Source: Pseudomonadota bacterium
Lineage (GTDB): Bacteria; Pseudomonadota; Alphaproteobacteria; Reyranellales; Reyranellaceae
Assembly: GCA_018240745.1 (NCBI GenBank)
Contig: JAFEFF010000085.1
Coordinates: forward strand, 1-37,048
Direction: 5' to 3'
Length of the DNA stretch: 37,048 bases
The notes below the pieces were generated by a model that was not told the DNA's origin, did no database searches, and was given only the letters and a program-made list of their open reading frames with translations. The position numbers and the translations under genes were made by a program. The stretch's first letter is position 1. The number at the start of each line of letters is the position of its first letter. Positions 15,227 to 22,471 of this stretch are shown here, one piece after another.

Positions 15227-16863
15227 GCCTGCGGATCCCGTGTCGCCTGCTGTTGGCGTTCGCGGCGTTGCTCGCGACGTTCGCCGCGGCGCGCGCGGCG
15301 ACGCCGGACGAGGCGCTGGCGGCGCTGCTCACGGAGGCGCGACAGCATTGCGACCAGCCGACCGACCGCCTCGAGCGAATCCTGTGCGGCAAGCCCCTGC
15401 GAATCGGCGTGCGCGACTACTATCCGCTGTTCGGCACCCGCGAGAACGGGACGCATGTCGGCTACGAGCCCGATATTGCCCGGGCCATCGCCAGGCGTCT
15501 CGGCGTCGAGATCGAGTTCGTCCGCGTCAACGCGGCGACGCGCATTCCGATGCTCGGCGAGGATCGCATCGACCTCGTGCTCGCGACCATGGGGCACACG
15601 ACCCAGCGCGACGGCCAACTCCGCTTCATCCGCCCGCACTACTACCAGTCCGAGACCGTGGTGGTCGGCCCCAGGGCGCTCCGGATCGGCGACTGGAACG
15701 ATGTCGCGACCCGCACCATCTGCGTCACCGTGGGCAACGTGTCCAACGCCCAGATGGTCTCGCACAACGCCCGGCTCATGCTGTTCGACGAGGCGGGCGT
15801 GTTGCCGGACCGGCTGAAGGACGAGACCTGCACCCTCGCCGCCCAGGACGACAGCTTCTTCGCCTACTACTTCACCGATCCGTCCTTCGCCAGCCGCTTC
15901 GAGCAGAAGTTCGGATTCGCCCAGGTGCCCTGGGGCATGGGCGTGGCGCGCACCGGCAGCGACAAGCTCGCCCGCGCGCTCGACCTGTTGAGCCAGATCT
16001 TCCATCGCGACGGCACGTTCCTCGAGATCGCCGTCAGGAATCGCATCCGCACCGTCTTCCTGGAGGACCAGCAGCGCATCTGGCAGCGGCCCGAGTGCAA
16101 CACCACCGAGGGCAGTACCAACAGGAATTGCATCCTCCCGGCGCTCAACCTGGAGCTCGCGCCGACGCCGTTCGCCGCCTGGGTCACTGCCGCCGAGGAT
16201 TGGAGCGAAAGACGGCTGGGCATCGACATCACCCTGCCGATGCTCAAGACCGCGCCGGCCTTCTCGCTGTTCCTGAATGGCGTCGTCAACACGCTGATTC
16301 TCATTGCCGGCGCGCTCGCGGCGACCTTCGCATTCGCGATCGTGTTCGGCTTCTCCCTGGGGTCCGATTTTCGACCGGTGCGCTGGCTCGCCTGGCTGGT
16401 CACCATGACGCTGCAGTCTTCGCCGATCGTGCTGACGCTGGTGATCGCCGCGGCTTTCGCGCACGCGCTGCTGCCCTATTCGACCGGCGTGGCGCTCGGC
16501 GCGTCGATCCTGGCGCTCGGGCTCACCAACGGCGGCAATGCCGGCCAGGCCGTATCGGAGGCGGTGATCAGCCTGCACCACGAGGGCGGCGAGAAGGGCA
16601 TGGCCCTGTTCGTGCATGCGCTCGGCCGCTCGGCGATTTCGATCGTCGCCTTCCTGATCAACGCGGCCAAGGGAACGCCGGCGGCGAGCTTCATCGGTGC
16701 GCCGGAGCTGTTGGGCGCGCTGACCGACGTCAGCTCCTTCTCCAGCGGTCGGGCAACGACCTATTGCCTGGTCCTGGTGTTCTACACGATCGTCGTGATG
16801 ATCGTCGTCTGGGCGTGCGGCTGGCTGCGCACCTGGCTCGAAGGCAGGCAGGTGTCGGCATGA
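15223..16863 (+). CDS. Solute-binding protein fused to an ABC-type amino acid permease domain
   Basis: This 546-residue fusion has a signal peptide (1-26), a periplasmic SBP_bac_3 domain (about 58-285: LRIGVRDYYPLFG, GYEPDIARAIARRLG, DRIDLVLATMGHT), a Cys-containing linker, and a BPD_transp_1 membrane domain (about 345-540). The EAA loop (446-468) is degenerate but keeps the key Gly. Fused binding protein-permeases are known in polar amino acid uptake, where a separate ATPase is needed. None is encoded nearby. ATGA overlaps join it to the methyltransferase and to the second permease. It may use an ATPase encoded elsewhere, or act as a sensor in the cyclase operon. Confidence 0.88.
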   Translation: MSLRIPCRLLLAFAALLATFAAARAATPDEALAALLTEARQHCDQPTDRLERILCGKPLRIGVRDYYPLFGTRENGTHVGYEPDIARAIARRLGVEIEFVRVNAATRIPMLGEDRIDLVLATMGHTTQRDGQLRFIRPHYYQSETVVVGPRALRIGDWNDVATRTICVTVGNVSNAQMVSHNARLMLFDEAGVLPDRLKDETCTLAAQDDSFFAYYFTDPSFASRFEQKFGFAQVPWGMGVARTGSDKLARALDLLSQIFHRDGTFLEIAVRNRIRTVFLEDQQRIWQRPECNTTEGSTNRNCILPALNLELAPTPFAAWVTAAEDWSERRLGIDITLPMLKTAPAFSLFLNGVVNTLILIAGALAATFAFAIVFGFSLGSDFRPVRWLAWLVTMTLQSSPIVLTLVIAAAFAHALLPYSTGVALGASILALGLTNGGNAGQAVSEAVISLHHEGGEKGMALFVHALGRSAISIVAFLINAAKGTPAASFIGAPELLGALTDVSSFSSGRATTYCLVLVFYTIVVMIVVWACGWLRTWLEGRQVSA

Positions 16864-17486
16864 AACTCGCCGGCATCTGGGCCGACTACGTGCCGTCCCT
16901 GCTGGCCGGCATGGCGACCAACTTCGAGATATCGATCATCGCGCTGCTGCTCGGCCTGCTGGTCGGCATTCCCTTCGCCGCGCTGCGCTTCTACGGCGGC
17001 CGGGCGAGCGTTGCCCTCGCCGCCATCGTCGTGTCGCTCATGCGCGCGGCGCCGACTTTCGTGGTGATGTTCTTCCTGCTGAACGTGGTGCGCGACGTGA
17101 GCCTCTTCGGCATGAAGCTCACCATGTCGGGCGTCATGACCGTCGCGGTGTCGCTGGTGCCGTATTCGGCCGCCTACACCGCCGATGCGGGCGTCGACGC
17201 GCTGCGCCAGTGGGACCGCGGTTCGCCGCTGGGGGCGTTGCTGTTCCTGCCCAACATCACCCGCGCCTTCTTCGTCATCGTGATGGCGTCGGGTGCCGCG
17301 GCCGCGATCGGCGTGCCGGAAGGCATCTCGGTCATCCTGCGCGAATCGGCGTTGCTGCCGACGCTCGGCGACCGGCTGGTCGTGTTCGCGGTCGGCATCG
17401 TGCTGTTCGGCGTACCCTTGCAGATCGGCCTCGCCCTGATGCGCTGGCTGCAGCGCGAACTCGGCCGGCGGCTGGTCGGCGCGTAG
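16860..17486 (+). CDS. ABC transporter permease, polar amino acid type
   Basis: This 208-residue HisM/GlnP-like permease has about five hydrophobic segments (SLLAGMATNFEISIIALLLG, LLVGIPFAALRF, TFVVMFFLLNVV, VMTVAVSLVPYSAAY, LVVFAVGIVLFG). Its cytoplasmic EAA-type loop (DAGVDALRQWDRGSPLGALL) is weaker than the consensus. It would form a heterodimer with the membrane half of the upstream fusion. The ATG overlaps the fusion's stop. The next gene (SDR) starts 20 bp later on the same strand. Confidence 0.9.
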   Translation: MKLAGIWADYVPSLLAGMATNFEISIIALLLGLLVGIPFAALRFYGGRASVALAAIVVSLMRAAPTFVVMFFLLNVVRDVSLFGMKLTMSGVMTVAVSLVPYSAAYTADAGVDALRQWDRGSPLGALLFLPNITRAFFVIVMASGAAAAIGVPEGISVILRESALLPTLGDRLVVFAVGIVLFGVPLQIGLALMRWLQRELGRRLVGA

Positions 17487-17506
17487 GCCTCATGTAGAGT
17501 AGGTCA

Positions 17507-18367
17507 ATGCAGTACCATTCGATCTTTCGTCCCGGCCTGTTCGACGGCCAGACCATCGTCGTCACCGGCGGCGGCTCCGGCATCGGCCGCTGCACCGCGC
17601 ACGAGCTCAAGTCGCTCGGCGGCAGGATCGCGCTGGTCGGCCGCACGCAGGAGAAGCTCGACCAGGTGAAGGAGGAATTGGGCGATCCCGACACCTTCAC
17701 CTTCGCCGGCGACTTGCGCGAGGAGGCCGAGGTGAAGGCCGCGGTCGACGCCGTGCTGAAATGGAGCGGCCGCATCGACGCGCTGGTCAACAATGCCGGC
17801 GGCCAGTTCCCGGCGCCGCTCAAGGACATCTCGCTCAACGGCTGGAATGCCGTCATCCGCAACAACATGACCGCGACCTTCCTGATGTCGAAGGAGGTGT
17901 ACCTGCGCTGGATGGAAGGCAACGGCGGCGCCATCGTCAATGTCGGCGCCGACTTCGAGCTCGGCATGCCCGGCATGGGTCACAATGGCGCGGCGCGCGC
18001 CGGACAGACGAACATCACCCTGACCGCGTCGGTCGAATGGGCTCACTCGGGCGTGCGGGTGAATTCGGTGATCCCCGGATTCATCGCCTCGTCCGGGCTC
18101 GATCGTTACCCCGAGCGCGCGCACGAGGTGCTGCGTGGCGTGAAGGGCAAGGTCCCGCTGAAGCGCCACGGCACCGAATCGGAGATCGCGGGCGCGATCG
18201 TCTATCTCTTGAGTCCCGCCGCGGCCTATACCACCGGCATCGCGCTGCGCGTCGACGGCGGCTTGCACAACAACGCCAAGTCCAACTTCTACGAAGTGCC
18301 CGATCACGATCGCTCGAAGCCATTCAACGGCTTCCCGCTCTACCGAAGGCCCAGGGTCCTGGAATGA
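17507..18367 (+). CDS. PECR-like short-chain dehydrogenase/reductase (trans-2-enoyl-CoA reductase type)
   Basis: This 286-residue SDR has the cofactor loop TGGGSGIG (20-27) and NNAGG (95-99). Instead of YxxxK it has H159-N-G-A-A-R164-A-G, close to the HSGAARAG segment of peroxisomal trans-2-enoyl-CoA reductases and 2,4-dienoyl-CoA reductases, which use different proton donors. NADPH-dependent reduction of an unsaturated acyl-CoA is therefore the best guess. It lies between the permease (20 bp) and the second cyclase (4-bp ATGA overlap), an unexpected partner for a transport/signalling cluster. Confidence 0.85.
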   Translation: MQYHSIFRPGLFDGQTIVVTGGGSGIGRCTAHELKSLGGRIALVGRTQEKLDQVKEELGDPDTFTFAGDLREEAEVKAAVDAVLKWSGRIDALVNNAGGQFPAPLKDISLNGWNAVIRNNMTATFLMSKEVYLRWMEGNGGAIVNVGADFELGMPGMGHNGAARAGQTNITLTASVEWAHSGVRVNSVIPGFIASSGLDRYPERAHEVLRGVKGKVPLKRHGTESEIAGAIVYLLSPAAAYTTGIALRVDGGLHNNAKSNFYEVPDHDRSKPFNGFPLYRRPRVLE

Positions 18368-19590
18368 ACGATCGCCGGCTCGCGCGCTGGATCGCCGCCC
18401 TGCTCGACAGGGCTGGCCGGATCGGCGCCGACCCGCGCGACAATCCCGAGATGACGCTGCAGAAGCAGGTCGCGGTGGTGCTGTGCGTCGGCACCCTGCC
18501 GCTGACCGCGCTGTGGAGCGCGATCTATTTCGCCGTCGGCGTACCGCTTGCGGGCGCCATCCCTCTCTTCTACACGTTGTTCACGCCGCTCAACACCGCC
18601 CTGTTCGCATGGACGCGCAATGTCGGCTTCTACCGCTTCAGCCAGCTCCTCACGATCCTGATCCTGCCCTGGCTGGTGATGCTGGCGCTGGGCGGCTTCG
18701 GTCCGTCGAGCGTGGTGATCATCTGGGCAACGCTCTGCCCGCTCTGCTCGCTGCTGCTCGAAGAGCTGCGGCAGACCATGCTGTGGATCGTTGGCTTCGT
18801 CGTGTTGCTGGCGTTGGGAGCGTTGCTGCAACCCTACCTCGTGCCGGCGCCGCTGCCGCCGGCGTTCGTGACCTGGTTCTTCGTTCTCAACATCGGTGCC
18901 GTCACCTCGATCGTCTTCGGCCTGCTGTACTACTTCGTCGGGCAGCGCAATTTCTTCCAGGAGCGGTCGGAGAGCCTGCTGCTCAACATCCTGCCGAGGG
19001 ACGTCTCGGAGACCCTGAAGCGCGAGCAGCGCACCATCGCCACCCACCACGCTGCGGCGAGCATCCTGTTCGCCGACGTGGTGAACTTCACGCCGATGGC
19101 CGCCGCCATGACGCCGCTCGAGCTCGTCGACCTGCTCAACGAGGTCTTCCATTGCTTCGATGGCCTGGTCGATCGCTACGGTGTCGAGAAGATCAAGACC
19201 ATCGGCGACTGCTACATGGTCGCCGCCGGGGTTCCGGCCGAACGCGCCGACCATGCGAGCGCCCTGGCCGGCCTCGCGCTCGACATGCAGGCGGCGATCG
19301 AATCGCGGACCTTCGGCGGCCGCCGGCTCGCCTTCCGCATCGGCATCAATTCGGGGCCGGTGGTGGCGGGCGTGATCGGCCGCAAGAAGTTCATCTACGA
19401 CTTGTGGGGCGAGGCGGTGAACCTCGCCAGCCGCATGGAATCGCACGGCCAGAGCGGCGCGATCCAGATCACCCGCGGTACCTACGAGCTGATCAAGGAC
19501 GAGTTCGACTGCCGGCCGCAGATTCCGATCATGGTCAAGGGCGCGGGCTACACCGAGATCTGGCACGTCGCCGGGCGCCGTTCAGCGTAG
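18364..19590 (+). CDS. Six-transmembrane class III adenylate/guanylate cyclase
   Basis: This 408-residue cyclase has about six hydrophobic helices between residues 35 and 192 with almost no periplasmic loops, a short linker (RSESLLLNILPRDVSETLK, typical of this cyclase class), and a C-terminal class III domain at about 228-400. Catalytic residues are intact: D238 and D282 for metals, K278 and D346 for the base, N353 and R357. The membrane part is of the MASE type, so the signal may be a membrane state or lipophilic ligand. It overlaps the SDR stop by 4 bp, and its own last 9 bp overlap the convergent phosphorylase gene. Confidence 0.92.
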   Translation: MNDRRLARWIAALLDRAGRIGADPRDNPEMTLQKQVAVVLCVGTLPLTALWSAIYFAVGVPLAGAIPLFYTLFTPLNTALFAWTRNVGFYRFSQLLTILILPWLVMLALGGFGPSSVVIIWATLCPLCSLLLEELRQTMLWIVGFVVLLALGALLQPYLVPAPLPPAFVTWFFVLNIGAVTSIVFGLLYYFVGQRNFFQERSESLLLNILPRDVSETLKREQRTIATHHAAASILFADVVNFTPMAAAMTPLELVDLLNEVFHCFDGLVDRYGVEKIKTIGDCYMVAAGVPAERADHASALAGLALDMQAAIESRTFGGRRLAFRIGINSGPVVAGVIGRKKFIYDLWGEAVNLASRMESHGQSGAIQITRGTYELIKDEFDCRPQIPIMVKGAGYTEIWHVAGRRSA

Positions 19591-21276
19591 ATAGGCCTCG
19601 GCCGCGTAGCGGCGCATCATGCGCTGGCTGTGGAAGCGGCTGCCGATGCGGGCGATGCACTGCTTCATCAGCCAGACCCAGCGAGGGCGGTCGTTGAACC
19701 ACAGCGGCAGCACGGCGGTCTCGAGCTTGTCGTAGAGATTGCGCGCGTGCTCCGACGCCGGGCTGCCGTCCTCGCCGATCGACCAGCCCGTGACGCCTTC
19801 CTCGCACGCCTCCGACCACCAGCCGTCGAGCACCGAGAGGTTCGGCAGGCCGTTCAGCGCCGCCTTCATGCCGCTGGTGCCGGACGCCTCCATCGGTGGC
19901 ACCGGCGTGTTGAGCCACACGTCGGCGCCCGACACCAGGAACTTCGCGACGTTCATGTCGTAGGCCGGCAGGAAGGCGATCGGCACCGACTTGGCGAGCT
20001 CGCGGGCGTGGGCGTGGATCAGCTTGATCATCGCCTTGCCGTCGCGGTCGTTGGGATGGGCCTTGCCGGCCATCACGATCTGGAACGGATACCTGGAGGC
20101 GATCGACCGCAGCCGGTCGAGGTCGGAGAACAGCAGGTCGGGCCGCTTGTAGCCGGTCATGCGCCGGGCAAAGGCGAGGATCGGCCGGTCGCTGTGCAGC
20201 GTAAGGCCGACCCGCTCACGCGTCTCGTCGATCAGCGCGGCCTTCGCCTCCTCGTGCGCCGCCCAGACCCTGGCGTCGGGCAGGCGGTCGGCCCGGAACA
20301 GCATGTCGGGGTCGTGCGCCCATTCCGGTGCCACCTGCTGGAACAGCTCGTCGAACAGCGGATGGACCCAGGTCGACGCATGCACGCCGTTGGTGATGGC
20401 GTGGATGCGATAGCCGGGGAACATCTTGCGCGTCGTCTCGGCATGGCGCACCGCCACGCCGTTGACCCAGTCGCTGAGGTTCAGCGCCAGCCGCGTCATG
20501 TTGAGCCCGTCCGGCCCGGCGAGATGGTGCAGCTGGTCGAGTTCGAAGAACTCGCCCATCACCTGCTTCACCAGCTCGTAGGGGAACAGGTCGTGTCCGG
20601 CCTCGACCGGCGTGTGCGTGGTGAAGACGCAGCATTCGCGCACCGAATCGAGGTCGTAGGACACCGGCCCCTCGCTCGGCCGCGCCGAGGAGCGCGGATA
20701 GCGTCGCAGCAGGGAGAGCGGCAGCAGCGCGGCATGGCCCTCGTTCAGGTGGTAGGTCTCGATCTCGAAGCCGAGCGCCCGCAGCATGCGCTCGCCGCCG
20801 ATGCCCAGGATCACCTCCTGCTTCAGCCGCATGGTGGCGTCGCCGCCGTAGAGGCGGTCGGTGATCACCCGGTCCTTCGGCTCGTTGACCGCGAGATGCG
20901 TGTCGAGAAAGATGGTTGGCACCGCGCCGCCGAGCGACGAGGTGTGGATGTGCAGCCAGGGCCGGATCCACACCAGCCTGCCCTCGATGCGCACGGCGAC
21001 CGCAGCGTCGAGCGGAATCGTCCGGCCCTCGAGGTCCCACGGATCGGGATGATCGATCTGGATGCCGTCCGGCCCCAGCTCCTGCCGCAGGTAGCCCTGG
21101 CGGCTCGCCAGGGTGACGAACACGATGGGCAATCGCAAATCGGCGCAGGACCGGGCGGTATCGCCCGCCAGCACCCCCAGCCCGCCCGCGTAGGTGCGGA
21201 TCAGCGGGTCGAGGGCGATCTCCATTGTGAGGTAGGCGATCCGGCTGTGCGCCCGAAACGGATCCAGGGGAGACAT
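19582..21276 (-). CDS. glgP: Alpha-glucan phosphorylase (GT35, short form)
   Basis: This 564-residue member of the short alpha-glucan phosphorylase family releases glucose 1-phosphate from glycogen or maltodextrin using PLP. Visible landmarks are the N-terminal YLTMEIAL...AGGLGVLAGD segment, NEGHAA, TTHTPVEAGHDLF, NGVHASTW, FARRMTGYKRPDL and the PLP-lysine motif EASGTSGMKAALNG. It lacks the extra N-terminal part of 800-residue GlgP/MalP, as the short family does. AGAGGA precedes the start. The last 9 bases overlap the convergent cyclase gene. No other glycogen genes are present, and the Rid gene lies 68 bp upstream on the same strand. Confidence 0.93.
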   Translation of the reverse strand: MSPLDPFRAHSRIAYLTMEIALDPLIRTYAGGLGVLAGDTARSCADLRLPIVFVTLASRQGYLRQELGPDGIQIDHPDPWDLEGRTIPLDAAVAVRIEGRLVWIRPWLHIHTSSLGGAVPTIFLDTHLAVNEPKDRVITDRLYGGDATMRLKQEVILGIGGERMLRALGFEIETYHLNEGHAALLPLSLLRRYPRSSARPSEGPVSYDLDSVRECCVFTTHTPVEAGHDLFPYELVKQVMGEFFELDQLHHLAGPDGLNMTRLALNLSDWVNGVAVRHAETTRKMFPGYRIHAITNGVHASTWVHPLFDELFQQVAPEWAHDPDMLFRADRLPDARVWAAHEEAKAALIDETRERVGLTLHSDRPILAFARRMTGYKRPDLLFSDLDRLRSIASRYPFQIVMAGKAHPNDRDGKAMIKLIHAHARELAKSVPIAFLPAYDMNVAKFLVSGADVWLNTPVPPMEASGTSGMKAALNGLPNLSVLDGWWSEACEEGVTGWSIGEDGSPASEHARNLYDKLETAVLPLWFNDRPRWVWLMKQCIARIGSRFHSQRMMRRYAAEAYLR

Positions 21277-21344
21277 TACGCTTGTCCTCTTGCTTGGCGG
21301 CTAATGAGAACAATAACGCCGACCCCCCATGGGGGAGTTGCCTG

Positions 21345-21761
21345 TCACGGCAGGATCGCCTCGCCTTCGATCTCGACCTTGGCGTTGGGATCGATCAGCG
21401 CGGAGACCTGCACCAAGGTCATTGCCGGGAAATGCTTGCCCAGCGTCTTGCCCCAGGCGGCACCGATCGCCGGGCCGGCCTCGTTGAACTCGGCGATGTT
21501 GGTGACGTAGGCGCGCAGCGCCACCAGATGCGTCGGCTTGCCGCCGGCCGCCCCGAGAACGGTCACGAGGTTGGTGAGCGCCAGCCGCCATTGCGTGCCG
21601 GCGTCGGTGCCGGCCGGGATGTGAGCCTGATCCGGTGCGCGGCCGATCTGCCCTGCGATGCGGACGCTCTTCGTGCCGTTGGCGACCACGGCATGCGAGA
21701 AACCGCGCGGTCGTTGCCAGCCTTCCGGCAAGATGGGCGTGTAGCCGATGTCGGATGTCAT
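21345..21761 (-). CDS. RidA/YjgF/UK114 family protein
   Basis: This 138-residue Rid-family protein shows the usual features: N-terminal SHAVVANGTKSVRIAGQIG, the ALTNLVTVLGAAGG helix, VALRAYVTNIAEF and the end MTLVQVSALIDPNAKVEIEGEAI. RidA deaminates reactive enamines and imines, but the deaminase Arg lies in an R-x-Y-V-T strand whose exact subfamily assignment needs alignment. Trimers form sites at subunit interfaces. The start at 21761 follows a GGGAG site. It is divergent from the superoxide dismutase gene and 68 bp upstream of glgP; a C5-AT-G5 palindrome (21324-21335) lies in that gap. Confidence 0.88.
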   Translation of the reverse strand: MTSDIGYTPILPEGWQRPRGFSHAVVANGTKSVRIAGQIGRAPDQAHIPAGTDAGTQWRLALTNLVTVLGAAGGKPTHLVALRAYVTNIAEFNEAGPAIGAAWGKTLGKHFPAMTLVQVSALIDPNAKVEIEGEAILP

Positions 21762-21888
21762 GGACGATTCTCCCGATGAAAGGGGGCTCAGTGTAAGCTG
21801 CCGCCGGCGTTCGTTGCATCCCGATCCCGCCGCCTCGCGCGGCACGGGGCTTTCGACTAGGCTGCCGGCCTGTCCTGCGGGAGGAACG

Positions 21889-22398
21889 ATGCGTTTCAGC
21901 CCATTCATCGCCGTGTTGGGTATTGCCTGTACGGTCGCGATCTCCGGTCACGCCGAAACGGCGAAGGCGCTGCTCAGGGACAAGACCGGCAAGGATGTCG
22001 GGACCGTCGACCTGGTCCAGACGCCGCACGGCGTGCTGCTCAAGCTGTCGGTGAAAGGCATTCCCGCCGGCGAGCACGCCTTCCACGTCCATGCCGTTGG
22101 CAAGTGCGAACCCCCCTTCACCAGCGCCGGTGGGCATTTCAATCCGGGCGGCAGGAAGCACGGCATGGAGGCGGCCGACGGTCCTCATGCCGGCGACATG
22201 CCCAACCTGCATGTCCCGCCGAGCGGTGAGCTGGCCGTCGAGGTCGTCAATCCCGCGATCTCGCTGGTCAGAGGCCAGCCCAATTCGGTGTTCGATGCCG
22301 ACGGTTCCGCGGCAATCATTCATGCCGGCGCCGACGACTACAAGACCGACCCGGCCGGCAATGCCGGCGACCGCATCGCCTGCGGCGTCATCGAGTAG
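21889..22398 (+). CDS. sodC: Periplasmic Cu/Zn superoxide dismutase
   Basis: This 169-residue protein has a signal peptide (MRFSPFIAVLGIACTVAISGHA) and the copper/zinc ligand pattern: HAFHVHAVGKCE (two Cu His and first disulfide Cys), GGHFNPGGRKHG (bridging and Zn His), GPHAGDMPNL (Zn His and Asp), and the late I-I-H-A-G..DDYKTDPAGNAGDRIACGVI with the last Cu His and second disulfide Cys. It detoxifies superoxide in the periplasm. A GGGAGG site precedes the ATG. It is a single gene, divergent from ridA. Confidence 0.95.
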   Translation: MRFSPFIAVLGIACTVAISGHAETAKALLRDKTGKDVGTVDLVQTPHGVLLKLSVKGIPAGEHAFHVHAVGKCEPPFTSAGGHFNPGGRKHGMEAADGPHAGDMPNLHVPPSGELAVEVVNPAISLVRGQPNSVFDADGSAAIIHAGADDYKTDPAGNAGDRIACGVIE

Positions 22399-22471
22399 CA
22401 CAGGCCGCCACAGCGCCCGTCCTCACCGCCCTGTGATGCATCCGCGCCGCCGCGGATGCAGTATCACCGTC

